NCBI GenBank assembly: GCA_003134045.1
Contig: PLAH01000150.1
Span: 1-41,181 of the forward strand
Length of the DNA: 41,181 nucleotides
DNA from: Gammaproteobacteria bacterium
GTDB taxonomy: Bacteria > Pseudomonadota > Gammaproteobacteria > Steroidobacterales > Steroidobacteraceae
Reading direction: 5' to 3'
This document shows positions 8,773 through 16,997 of this stretch, piece by piece; position 1 is the first letter of the stretch, and every line of letters starts with the position of its first letter. Both the position numbers and the translations under genes were made by a program. The notes beneath the pieces were generated by a model. It saw only the letters and a program-made list of their open reading frames with translations. It was not told the origin of the DNA and made no database searches.

Positions 8773-10617
8773 TTGAAATCGAGTTCCGCCGTTGTGCGCG
8801 CGATGCTGGCCGGGCTGTTGCTCAGTGCGGCGAGCCTCGCCACGATCGCGCATGCGTCGCACGCGTCCCAGCCACCCGCGGCGGCAGCGGTGCGCCGCTC
8901 CTTCGATGCATTCACCGACGATCTCGCGGCGCAGTGGATGCGCGCGAATCCCGCCGCGGCAACCTCGCAGCAGTATTTCCAGGGCCCCGAACAGGACGCC
9001 TTGGATCGTGAACTCGCGGCGATCGATGCGCAGTACGGCATACCGCTGGATGCGCCGGGCGTCGCGGTCTACATCGCACGTGCGCGCGGCGGGCTTTCGC
9101 GCCTGAAGACTTTCCCACGCGCGCAGCTCACGCCGGTGCAGCGCGTGTCCGCGGCCTCGCTGCAATGGCAACTCGGCGATGCGGTGCGCATGGCCGAGTT
9201 CTCCGATCAGCGATTCGTGTTCGACCAGTTTCGCGGCCTGCAGGTGTCGCTCGTCAACTTCCTGAGCCAGGTGCATCCGCTGCGCACGCCGCGCGATGTC
9301 GAGAATTATCTGGCGCGCCTGGCGCGCGTGGCGGCGGTGCTCGATCAAGGCATCGACGTTGCCAAGGCACGGGCCGCCAAGGGCACGATCCCGCCGGCAT
9401 TCATCCTGCAGGCGACCATCGAGGGCATCGATCGCTTCCTCGCCGCGGCGGCGGCGGACAACGTGCTGGTGGACTCGCTGGCGATGCGTTCGAAATCCAT
9501 CCAAGGCTTCGCGCAAACAGAGCGCGAAGCGGCGGTCGCGAGCGCGCAGCGCACGGTGGAGGAGTCGATTCGTCCCGCGTTCCGGCGCGTGCGCGCACTG
9601 CTCGCCGGCGAACTTAAGGCCGCAGGCGAGGATGCCGGTCTGTGGCGGCTGGCCAAGGGCGCCGACGCCTATGCCGCGGCGCTGCACGTGAATACCACCA
9701 CGGAGTTCTCCGCGCAGAAGATCCACGCCGTGGGGCTGCGCGAGGTGGCGCGCATATCCGCCGACATGGACGCGCGCTTGCGCGAACTCGGCTACGCAGA
9801 GGGTTCGGTGGAAGAGCGCTACAAGGCGCTGGAGAAGAGCTTGCAGCCCGCCGCGAATCCCGATCCGCGCCCGCTGCTGCTGCAGGAACACGAACGCATT
9901 CTGCGCGACGCCGAACGGCGCGCCGGCAGCTTGTTCGATTTGCGGCCGACGGCCCCCGTGCAGGTGCTGCGCGAGCCGCCGTTCACCGAGAAGAACGCGG
10001 CCGCGCATTATTCGGCGCCGGCACCGGACGGTTCGCGGCCGGGCACGGTGTGGATACCCCTGCCGGGACCGGAGTTCGGCATGTTGACGATGCGCACGCT
10101 GATGTACCACGAGGGCGTTCCGGGCCATCACTTTCAGATCGCGCTGCAACAGGAATCCACGGACATCCCGTTGTTTCGCCGCAAGCGCGTGTTTGGCGGC
10201 TTATCGGCCTTCGCCGAAGGCTGGGGACTGTACGCGGAGCAGCTCGCGGTCGAGGCCGATTGGTACCATGACGATCCGCAGGGGCGCCTCGGCCAGCTCT
10301 ACGACGAACTGTTCCGCGCGCGTCGCCTGGTGGTCGATACGGGGCTGCACGCCCAGCGCTGGACTCGGCAGCAGGCGATCGACTATGGGATTCCGGTCGC
10401 CGAAGTCGAGCGCTACGTCGTGATGCCGGGCCAAGCATGCGCGTATAAGATAGGCGAGCTTGCGATACTCGCGCAACGGAGCAAGGCTCAAAGGGCCCTG
10501 GGCGCGAATTTTTCAATGAAAGGATTTCACGATCTACTGCTGCGCACCGGGACCGTACCATTGGCCGTGTTGGGCCAAGTGGTCGACGCGGACATCGCGG
10601 CGAGGCGGAAACCATGA
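8773..10617 (+). CDS. DUF885 family exported metallopeptidase-like protein
   Basis: Member of the DUF885 family, all-helical proteins related to zinc peptidases. The product is about 614 residues with an N-terminal signal peptide (MKSSSAVVRA then MLAGLLLSAASLATIAHA), so it should be periplasmic. The conserved HEGVPGHH motif (H446, E447, H452 or H453) and the later FAEGWGLYAEQL segment are the hallmark zinc-binding and active-site elements of the family. I chose TTG 8773 because GGAGG (8760-8764) sits 8 nt upstream and the signal peptide gains a lysine and an arginine. GTG 8767 and ATG 8803 are alternatives. The stop codon overlaps the next gene by 4 bp (ATGA), indicating an operon with the aspartic protease. 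Confidence 0.86.
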   Translation: MKSSSAVVRAMLAGLLLSAASLATIAHASHASQPPAAAAVRRSFDAFTDDLAAQWMRANPAAATSQQYFQGPEQDALDRELAAIDAQYGIPLDAPGVAVYIARARGGLSRLKTFPRAQLTPVQRVSAASLQWQLGDAVRMAEFSDQRFVFDQFRGLQVSLVNFLSQVHPLRTPRDVENYLARLARVAAVLDQGIDVAKARAAKGTIPPAFILQATIEGIDRFLAAAAADNVLVDSLAMRSKSIQGFAQTEREAAVASAQRTVEESIRPAFRRVRALLAGELKAAGEDAGLWRLAKGADAYAAALHVNTTTEFSAQKIHAVGLREVARISADMDARLRELGYAEGSVEERYKALEKSLQPAANPDPRPLLLQEHERILRDAERRAGSLFDLRPTAPVQVLREPPFTEKNAAAHYSAPAPDGSRPGTVWIPLPGPEFGMLTMRTLMYHEGVPGHHFQIALQQESTDIPLFRRKRVFGGLSAFAEGWGLYAEQLAVEADWYHDDPQGRLGQLYDELFRARRLVVDTGLHAQRWTRQQAIDYGIPVAEVERYVVMPGQACAYKIGELAILAQRSKAQRALGANFSMKGFHDLLLRTGTVPLAVLGQVVDADIAARRKP

Positions 10618-11630
10618 GACTGCTGCACGTATCGATCGACGTTACGCGTCGGGTGTCCGGGGCGATGTTGTGCGGTGTGTTGATGCTGGGCGCGCTGGGC
10701 GCGGGCTCCCAACGGGCCGCGGGAACCGTACCGACGCTCTCCGCGGCCAAGACCGCGGGCGACTCGGCGGATGAACTCGCGGAGATCCTGGTCGAGACAC
10801 CCGAGCCGCGCTATGTCGCGCCCACCCAACGCGACCGGATCGGACGCATCTGGGCGCCCGTGTTCATCAATGGCCGCGGACCGTTTCGTCTGGTGCTCGA
10901 CACCGGCGCCAGCCATTCGGCGGTCACCGCCATGGTCGCGCTCGCGCTGGGCATCCCCACCGATCAGTCGCCGCCGGTGATGTTGCGCGGCGTGACCGGC
11001 TCGGCCACGGTCCCGACCATCCGCGTGGACACGCTCAGCGTGGGCGACGTGGCCGTGGACTCGCCGTTGCTGCCCATCGTACCCGACGCCATGGGCGGTG
11101 CGCAGGGCATACTCGGTTCCGAAGGATTGGCCAACAAGCGCATATTCATCGATTTTCGCCACGACAAGATCACGATCGCCTATTCGCACGGCGAGAGATC
11201 GGGCCGGGACTTCGTGGACATTCCGTTCCATTCGCTGCACGGTCGACTGATCGTGGTCGATGCCATCGTGGGGGGCGTGCGCACCACGGCCATCGTCGAT
11301 ACGGGTGGCCAGACCACCATCGCGAATCTCGCCCTGCGCAATGCCTTGGCGCGCCTCAATACGCCCGGCAAGAGCCAGCCCGATCAGATCGTGGGGGCCA
11401 CTTTGGCGGTCGAGGACGGGGAAATCATCGCCACCCCCGCCATTCAGCTGGGGGGCGTCAAGATGCTCGATCCGGGCGTAACCTTTGCGGACATGTACAT
11501 TTTCAAGCAGTGGCAGCTGACCAAGGAGCCGGCGATCTTGATCGGAATGGATGCCTTGGGGGTACTCGATACACTGGTCATCGACTATCGCCGCCATGAG
11601 CTGCAGCTGCGCACCATGAACAGCGGTTGA
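10614..11630 (+). CDS. Exported retropepsin-like aspartic protease with two DTG domains
   Basis: A 338-residue protein with an N-terminal hydrophobic segment (about 14-31), probably a signal peptide or anchor. It has two pepsin/retropepsin-like domains: the first with FRLVLDTGASHSAV (D96) and ILGSEGL, the second with TTAIVDTGGQTTIA (D229) and ILIGMDALG. Single-domain bacterial relatives must dimerise; here both catalytic aspartates are on one chain, so the protein could act as a monomer. It starts inside the stop of the DUF885 peptidase gene (ATGA), so the two are translationally coupled. The substrate is unknown. Confidence 0.85.
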   Translation: MRLLHVSIDVTRRVSGAMLCGVLMLGALGAGSQRAAGTVPTLSAAKTAGDSADELAEILVETPEPRYVAPTQRDRIGRIWAPVFINGRGPFRLVLDTGASHSAVTAMVALALGIPTDQSPPVMLRGVTGSATVPTIRVDTLSVGDVAVDSPLLPIVPDAMGGAQGILGSEGLANKRIFIDFRHDKITIAYSHGERSGRDFVDIPFHSLHGRLIVVDAIVGGVRTTAIVDTGGQTTIANLALRNALARLNTPGKSQPDQIVGATLAVEDGEIIATPAIQLGGVKMLDPGVTFADMYIFKQWQLTKEPAILIGMDALGVLDTLVIDYRRHELQLRTMNSG

Positions 11631-11660
11631 GCCTCGACCATGATGCCTCCAGGAGATCCG

Positions 11661-12464
11661 ATGCTCGATGAACCGGCGATCAACAAGCCGCTGATAGGCG
11701 TGGCGCTCGCGGTCGCGATCGCCGCGTTCGGCGGTTGGTATTACTGGCATACGCACCACGCCGCGATACCGCCGCCCGCGGCGGTTGCCGCCACGCCGCC
11801 GGCCGTGCCGGCGGCGCCCGATGATGCGATCGAACATCCGGTGCCTGCCGGCGAGCCATCGAAGACGCCTCTGCCCGAACTCGGCGACAGCGACGGCGCC
11901 CTGAGCGCTGCCCTCAGCGAGGCTGGCGGCGGCGCCGTGACCCATTACTTGGTGGCCGACAACATCGTCCGCCACATCGTGGTCACGGTCGATAATCTGC
12001 CGCGTCAAAAGGTGGCCGTGGACAAACGGCCGATCATGCCCACGGCCGGCATTTTCGCAGCCGAGGGCGACGAGCTGCATGGCACGCTCGACAGCCAGAA
12101 TTTTCAACGCTACCAGCCTCTGGTCAGCCTGCTGCAAGAGGCGGATATGCAGCGGCTGGCCGCGGTGTACCTGCGCTTCTATCCGTTGTTTCAGAAGGCC
12201 TACCAGGATCTGGGCTATCCGAACGGCTACTTCAACGATCGGCTGGTTCAAGTCATCGATGTGCTGTTGGCGACTCCGCAGGTCACGGGCCCCATCGACC
12301 TGGTGCGGCCCAACGTGATGTACCTGTTTGCCGATCCGACGCTGGAGGCACGGCCCGCCGGCCAGAAGCTGCTGATCCGGATGGGCCCTGCCAACGCAGC
12401 GGCGGTCAAGGCCAAACTCACGGAGCTGCGGGCCATCATCACGACGGCGGCGCCGAAGCACTGA
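11661..12464 (+). CDS. DUF3014 domain-containing membrane-anchored protein
   Basis: A 267-residue protein with a single N-terminal membrane segment (about 11-29), an Ala/Pro-rich linker (about 30-70), and a conserved C-terminal domain that I recognise as DUF3014 (from about 75), with motifs VRHIVVTVDNLPR, YQPLVSLLQEAD and VYLRFYPLFQKAY. Function is unknown. I chose ATG 11661 because AGGAG lies 5-6 nt upstream; an ATG at 11640 would add only seven residues. The gene follows the aspartic protease by 30 bp and is probably part of the same transcript. The C-terminal domain should face the periplasm. Confidence 0.85.
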   Translation: MLDEPAINKPLIGVALAVAIAAFGGWYYWHTHHAAIPPPAAVAATPPAVPAAPDDAIEHPVPAGEPSKTPLPELGDSDGALSAALSEAGGGAVTHYLVADNIVRHIVVTVDNLPRQKVAVDKRPIMPTAGIFAAEGDELHGTLDSQNFQRYQPLVSLLQEADMQRLAAVYLRFYPLFQKAYQDLGYPNGYFNDRLVQVIDVLLATPQVTGPIDLVRPNVMYLFADPTLEARPAGQKLLIRMGPANAAAVKAKLTELRAIITTAAPKH

Positions 12465-12545
12465 GCCCGCGCCGCGGCGGTTTCGGTTACATTTCGTTCA
12501 CAGTCGTAGCCTGTTGCCGATCTGTGACGTTATCCGTTCCATGAC

Positions 12546-12566
12546 CAGGGTAATGCTCTTACCCTG
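12546..12566. promoter_or_regulatory. 8-bp inverted repeat upstream of the YXWGXW lipoprotein gene
   Basis: CAGGGTAA and its exact reverse complement TTACCCTG flank TGCTC, 30 bp before the start codon of the lipoprotein gene. This could be an operator or an mRNA leader hairpin. There is no U-run, so a terminator for the DUF3014 gene is unlikely. The 131-bp gap also holds GTTACATTTCGTTCACA (about 12486-12502); I cannot assign a function to it. Confidence 0.35.
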
Positions 12567-12595
12567 CCTTGCGAACCGGCCAACGTGGGAACCCC

Positions 12596-13690
12596 ATGAC
12601 AAAAATCGTGAAAGAATTTCTTCCGGCGCATCGCGGCGTCATCGTGGCATTGTCCGCCGCGACGCTGTTGAGCGCCTGCGTGGTACAGGAGCGCGTGTAT
12701 CGGCCGCCGCCGCCGCCCCCACCCCCGCCCCGTGTGTACGCGCCGCCGCCCCCGCCGGCTTACGATGCGCCCGCGGCCGAGGTCGAGGTGCAGGCAAGTC
12801 AACCGCCGCCGCCGCTGCCGGATTACGACCAGCCGCCATGTCCCGAAGACGGTTATCTATGGACACCCGGCTATTGGCACTGGACGGGTAGCGATTATTA
12901 CTGGATTCCGGGCACGTGGGTCCAACCGCCGCGGGTCGGCGTGCTGTGGACGCCGGGATACTGGGGCTTCGTCGGCGGCTTCTACGGCTGGCACGCGGGT
13001 TATTGGGGTCCGCACGTCGGCTTCTATGGCGGAGTGAATTACGGTTTCGGTTACGTGGGCGTGGGTTTTGCGGGCGGCCGCTGGGCGGGCAATTCCTTCG
13101 CCTACAACACCGCGGTGAACAACGTGAACACCACGGTGATTCACAATACGTACAACACCACCGTGGTGAACAACGTCACCGTCAACAAGGTGAGCTACAA
13201 CGGCGGATCCGGCGGCGTCGCCGCGGCGCCAACCGCGCAGGAGCGCGCCGCGGCTCAGGAGCAGCACGTACCGCCGACACCGCTGCAGCGGCAGCACGTG
13301 CAAGAGGCCGTCAGGAATCCGGCGCTCGCGGCGCGCGCCAACGGCGGACACCCGTCCATTGCCGCCACCGCACGTCCGGCCGCGTTCAGCGGACCGGGTG
13401 TCGTGGGGGCCCGTGGCGCGACCGCGCCGGCGCGGGCGGGCGGTGCTCCGGGCAATCCGGTCGCGGGTCACGCGCCGCCCGGAACACCCGGGAGCGCGGC
13501 CGTACGCACGCCGCCCGGAACACCCGGCAACTCGGCCGCCCGCACGTCTCCCGCAGCGGGACAGCCCGCCGCGCGTGGGCAGGCAGCGAATGGTCGGCCG
13601 CCGGGGCAAAAGCCCGGTGCACCGAAGCCGCCGCCCCATCCCAAGGGGCAGCCTGAGGCCAAGAAGCACGAGCCGGAGAAGAGCCGCTAG
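12596..13690 (+). CDS. Proline/tryptophan-rich lipoprotein with YXWGXW-type repeats
   Basis: A 364-residue predicted outer-membrane or surface lipoprotein. A signal peptide ends in the lipobox LLSAC (about residues 24-28). A polyproline stretch follows (about 35-80), then a Trp/Tyr/Gly core with repeated WxPGYW motifs (LWTPGYWHW, IPGTWVQPP, LWTPGYWGF, HAGYWGP) like the YXWGXW-repeat family. Next comes an Asn/Thr/Val segment (VNTTVIHNTYNTTVVNN) and a long basic Pro/Ala/Gly tail. The tail contains a 12-residue tandem duplication (PPGTPG units). No enzymatic motif is visible; a role in the cell envelope is likely, but the precise function is unknown. The start is ATG 12596; an upstream ATG in frame (12569) would put 9 extra residues ahead of the signal. 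Confidence 0.82.
   Translation: MTKIVKEFLPAHRGVIVALSAATLLSACVVQERVYRPPPPPPPPPRVYAPPPPPAYDAPAAEVEVQASQPPPPLPDYDQPPCPEDGYLWTPGYWHWTGSDYYWIPGTWVQPPRVGVLWTPGYWGFVGGFYGWHAGYWGPHVGFYGGVNYGFGYVGVGFAGGRWAGNSFAYNTAVNNVNTTVIHNTYNTTVVNNVTVNKVSYNGGSGGVAAAPTAQERAAAQEQHVPPTPLQRQHVQEAVRNPALAARANGGHPSIAATARPAAFSGPGVVGARGATAPARAGGAPGNPVAGHAPPGTPGSAAVRTPPGTPGNSAARTSPAAGQPAARGQAANGRPPGQKPGAPKPPPHPKGQPEAKKHEPEKSR
13473..13544 (+). repeat. Two tandem 36-bp coding repeats
   Basis: Two 36-bp units (13473-13508 and 13509-13544), starting with an identical CGCCGCCCGGAACACCCGG or nearly so, encode the 12-residue repeats APPGTPGSAAVR and TPPGTPGNSAAR in the C-terminal tail of the lipoprotein. The reading frame is kept, so copy number could vary between strains without breaking the gene. 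Confidence 0.7.
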
Positions 13691-13832
13691 ACCTCGGCGC
13701 GGTGAATTTGACCGGCTGTGGTGTGGGTATGGGGCATCGACAGCGCGCTCGCTTGGCACCGGCGGTGATGGATTCGCGCGGCGACCGTGTGGTATCGCGA
13801 ACGCCCGGCAACCGGCCCACATCGCGGCCGGG

Positions 13833-15797
13833 TCAGCGTGCCGCGGCCGGTCCGACCACGGGTAAATCGATGAAGCTCGCGTCCTTGCCGCCGTCGAAGA
13901 TCTTGATCGTGGCCTTTTTGTAGTCGCCGGGCTTGGCGAAGAAGATATTGTCGACGTAGGTCTGCGGGTTCCTATCGTAGACCGGGAACAGGCTCGACTG
14001 CACCTGGACCATGATGCGATGTCCGGGCAGGAATACGTGATTGACCGTGGGCAGGGCGAAGCGGAAGAGCTGGGCCTTGTCCGCCGGAATCGGCTTGGGC
14101 GCGCTGAACGAATCGCGGTAGCGGCCGCGCAGAATGTCGGTGGCAATCATCAACTGATAGCCGCCCATCTTGGCGTCGCGTCCCATATCGTCCGGGTACA
14201 CGTCGATGAGTTTGACGACGAAGTCGCCGTCCGTGCCCGTGCTCGAGGCGATCAGATTGGCGATGGGCTCGCCGCTCAACTTCAAGGGCTGCGTGAGCAC
14301 GGGCGTGCTGAAGCTCACCACATCGGTGCGGGCGGCGACGTCGCGCTGATCGCTCACCAACCAGGTTTGCCAGCTCGATTGGCCCGCGTCACCGCCGATG
14401 TGGATGGGCCGCGGCAGGTAGGGAACCGGCTTTGCCGGATCGGACACATAGCTCTCGAATCCGGACCCCGTGGCAGGCGCGAAGCCCAGACCGCCGTTGG
14501 GCTGCAGATAGATTTTCTTGCGATCGATGGTGCAAGCGGCGCGCGTGCAGCCCAAGGGCCACGACGGCAGCGACAGCCAGCGATTGGTACCGGTTTCGAA
14601 GGCGGTGACCGGCGCGATCTCGAGCGGCGGTGCCTCGTCCTTGAGGAAATGATCCAGGAAGGAGCGCAGTACGCGCATGCGAAAATACGCAGCCGTATCG
14701 CTGCCGAATTCGATCGCACCGACGCGGCTGCCGTCGAGCCGTTCCTGGTGGTGATACCAGGGACCGATGACCAGGAAGAGATTCGACGTGTCCGCATGCC
14801 CGGCGGTCAGCGCCTTGTAGACGGCGATGTTGCCGTAGATGTCTTCCTGGTCCCAGAGGCTGTGGACCAGCATCACCGGCACCGTCACGCCTTGCTGCGC
14901 GAGGATCTTGTCGAGCGCCTGGTCCTGCCAGAATTCGTCATAGGCAGGATGCTGCATGAGCTTTTGCGCAAAGCCGACTTGTTCGAGGCCGTGCAGGTGC
15001 GCCATGTCGCCGGCGGAGCCTGCCGAGAGCCAGGTGTCGTAGTCGTCGTAGTGATCGGTCCACCAGGCGATGTCGCTGCCGCGCGAGGCCTCCTGATCGT
15101 GGGTGTAGGTGAAGCTGTCCAGCCGGAACGCGCCGTTGTGGAACCAGTCGTCGCCGCGCCAGCCGTCGACCATGGCATTGATGGGCACGGCGGCCCGCAG
15201 CGCCGGATGCGGATGCACGAGCGCCATCAACGACGTGAAACCGTCGTAGGAGATGCCGAGGATGCCGACCTTGCCATTCGATTCGGGCGTGTTCTTCACC
15301 AGCCAATCGATGGTGTCGTAGGTATCCGTCGAGTGATCGACCGAGGTGGAATTGAGCGGACCTTGCAGCGGGCGGGTCATCACGTAATCGCCCTCGGACT
15401 CGTGTTTGCCGCGGACGTCCTGCACTGCGCGAATGTAGTTGCCGTTGACCACCGCGTCGACGGCCACGTCGTTGTCGCCGATCACCACCGACAGATGCGC
15501 GCTGGCGTTCTTGGCGATTCGTTCGGTCGCCCCGTAGGGCGTGCGGCTCAGCAGAATGGGCGCGCGCTGCGCTCCGCGGGGGATGAGAATCAGGGTTTTC
15601 AGTTTCACGCCGTCGCGCATGGGGATCATGACTTCGCGCTTCACGTAGTCGAAGCTGTCGACGCGTGCGACAAAATTCGCGGGCGATTCGCTGGGCAACG
15701 CGTCGCCCGCGGCCCACGCGGTTCCCGTACTCGCCAGAGCGGCGCCGGCGGCAATGGAGGACAGGGCGATGCCGAGGCGTCGCGATAACTTGGGCAT
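13833..15797 (-). CDS. Alpha-amino-acid ester hydrolase-like CocE/NonD family hydrolase, secreted
   Basis: Serine hydrolase of the CocE/X-Pro dipeptidyl-peptidase S15 group, about 654 residues, with a signal peptide (MPKLSRRLGIALSS...GTAWA). The catalytic triad reads S183 (GISYDGF), D316 (VHSLWDQED) and H349 (GPWYHH). The triad spacing equals that recalled for Xanthomonas citri alpha-amino-acid ester hydrolase (S174, D307, H340). The carboxylate cluster that recognises the substrate alpha-amino group is also present (D217, E318, D319). Family members hydrolyse or transfer alpha-amino acid esters and side chains of amino-beta-lactams. The C-terminal jellyroll domain is about 430-654. The start is one of two adjacent ATGs; 15797 sits 7 nt from GGAG, while 15800 sits 4 nt from it. 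The gene is monocistronic and convergent with the lipoprotein gene. Confidence 0.9.
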   Translation of the reverse strand: MPKLSRRLGIALSSIAAGAALASTGTAWAAGDALPSESPANFVARVDSFDYVKREVMIPMRDGVKLKTLILIPRGAQRAPILLSRTPYGATERIAKNASAHLSVVIGDNDVAVDAVVNGNYIRAVQDVRGKHESEGDYVMTRPLQGPLNSTSVDHSTDTYDTIDWLVKNTPESNGKVGILGISYDGFTSLMALVHPHPALRAAVPINAMVDGWRGDDWFHNGAFRLDSFTYTHDQEASRGSDIAWWTDHYDDYDTWLSAGSAGDMAHLHGLEQVGFAQKLMQHPAYDEFWQDQALDKILAQQGVTVPVMLVHSLWDQEDIYGNIAVYKALTAGHADTSNLFLVIGPWYHHQERLDGSRVGAIEFGSDTAAYFRMRVLRSFLDHFLKDEAPPLEIAPVTAFETGTNRWLSLPSWPLGCTRAACTIDRKKIYLQPNGGLGFAPATGSGFESYVSDPAKPVPYLPRPIHIGGDAGQSSWQTWLVSDQRDVAARTDVVSFSTPVLTQPLKLSGEPIANLIASSTGTDGDFVVKLIDVYPDDMGRDAKMGGYQLMIATDILRGRYRDSFSAPKPIPADKAQLFRFALPTVNHVFLPGHRIMVQVQSSLFPVYDRNPQTYVDNIFFAKPGDYKKATIKIFDGGKDASFIDLPVVGPAAAR

Positions 15798-16124
15798 CAT
15801 GTCGCTCCGGGGAGGGCGCTGCTGTTGCGCAACGGAAGTCTGAGGTATCGCGAGTTGCGGTGCAATCGAGGCCGGTGACCAGCATGGTGACAAGAGTCGC
15901 CGCAATGACAACCCAGCCGTAGTGGATCCGCGGCTCGCGGGCGCCGCCGCCAAGGGGGTGCTCATTGATACTAGGTCTTATCGCGGGGGACGCGTGACAC
16001 ATGTGTCCTTGCAGCGACGCGAGCTAGGGGGCATGATCGACACATGGCCGGATATCGAAGAGTTATTTAACGATTATAAGTCAAATGGGGCCGGGCTGGC
16101 GTCATTGGGCATGAGGGCACACCG
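15798..16124. other. Intergenic region between divergent hydrolase and isomerase genes
   Basis: This 327-bp gap should hold both divergent promoters. It contains a perfect 12-bp palindrome GACACATGTGTC (15996-16007) and a second copy of the half GACACATG at 16039-16046, 43 bp away. An AT-rich stretch at 16061-16085 includes TATAAG (16075-16080), a possible -10 element for the isomerase gene without a clear -35. A 68-codon open frame (15922-16128) ends across the next start codon, but I see no ribosome binding site or family, so I do not call it a gene. Confidence 0.4.
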
Positions 16125-16913
16125 ATGAGTTCACTCTCCTTCACGGTCTCCGACGGGGTCGCCACGCTGGCCATCCAGCGCGCGGCGGTGAGCAACGCGA
16201 TCGACATTACCATCATCCGGGCCATGCACCTGGCGCTCGATCAGATCCAAAAAGGCGACAGTGGCGCACGCGCCGTGGTCATCACGGGCAGCAACGATGT
16301 GTTCTGCAGCGGCCTGGATCTGCATTCGGTGGATCTCAAAACGGTGGAGGCGCGGCAACGGGCCCACTTCGAAATGCGCCGTTTCATGGATCCGCTGATT
16401 CTGCGACTGAGCGGTTTCCGCTTTCCCATCGTCGCCGCGGTCAACGGCGCCGCGGTGGGCGCAGGCATGAGCCTGGCTCTGGCGAGCGACATCATCATCG
16501 CCGGCGAGAACGCGTACTTCCTGCCGTCCTTTGCCCGCCTGGGGTTGGTGCCCGACGCGGGGATCACCTTCCATCTCGCACGGCGCATCGGCGGCGGCCG
16601 GTCCTTGTCCTCGTTGATGCTGGCCGAAAAGATCGATGCGAAGACGGCACTGGAGTGGGGTCTGGCCTACGCGGTGGTGCCGCAGGCGGAAGTCGTGGCG
16701 CGGGCGCAATCGGTCGCGCAGCGTCTCGCCACGGGACCTTGTGCGGTGCTGGGCCAGATTCGTGCGTTGCATGCCTCGACGTTCGACAATTCCCTGCAGG
16801 AGCAGCTGCGAGCCGAGCGCAGCGCCCAAGAAATGACGCTGGAAACCCACGATTGCGTGGAGGGCGTGCGCGCATTCTTCGAGAAGCGCGAGCCGAATTT
16901 CTCGGAGCACTAA
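16125..16913 (+). CDS. Enoyl-CoA hydratase/isomerase family protein, PaaG/isomerase type
   Basis: Crotonase-fold enzyme of 262 residues acting on acyl-CoA esters. The oxyanion-hole segments are CSGLDLHSV (61-69) and NGAAVGAGMSLA (108-119). The two glutamates used by hydratases (rat Glu144 and Glu164) are not conserved: the aligned positions lie in LPSFARLG and SLSSLML. An aspartate is present in LGLVPDAG (D144), as in PaaG-type delta3-delta2 enoyl-CoA isomerases. The gene is therefore more likely an isomerase than a hydratase. ATG 16125 gives the standard length. No other fatty-acid or phenylacetate degradation gene is adjacent. Confidence 0.88.
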   Translation: MSSLSFTVSDGVATLAIQRAAVSNAIDITIIRAMHLALDQIQKGDSGARAVVITGSNDVFCSGLDLHSVDLKTVEARQRAHFEMRRFMDPLILRLSGFRFPIVAAVNGAAVGAGMSLALASDIIIAGENAYFLPSFARLGLVPDAGITFHLARRIGGGRSLSSLMLAEKIDAKTALEWGLAYAVVPQAEVVARAQSVAQRLATGPCAVLGQIRALHASTFDNSLQEQLRAERSAQEMTLETHDCVEGVRAFFEKREPNFSEH

Positions 16914-16997
16914 TACCGCTGTTCGAACCGGTCAACTTCACGGTCCCGAGATACCCGCTGAATCCGTGCGCGGTGCGGATCGGCGGGTTGGCCGCGG

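Noticed and set aside
8689..10149. N-terminal extension of the SpdH-like flavoprotein
   Set aside because: It would bury the Tat signal in the middle of the protein and is fully antisense to the DUF885 gene.
10527..12461. Minus-strand open frame of 644 codons
   Set aside because: Antisense to the aspartic protease and DUF3014 genes; its product is Arg/His/Gly-rich with no family, a normal effect of high GC.
15922..16128. 68-codon open frame before the isomerase gene
   Set aside because: No ribosome binding site or recognisable family; the overlap with the next start looks accidental.
16955..16990. Imperfect hairpin between the isomerase gene and mmuM (CCGCTGAATCCG / CGGATCGGCGG)
   Set aside because: Mismatched stem and no T-run; not a convincing terminator.
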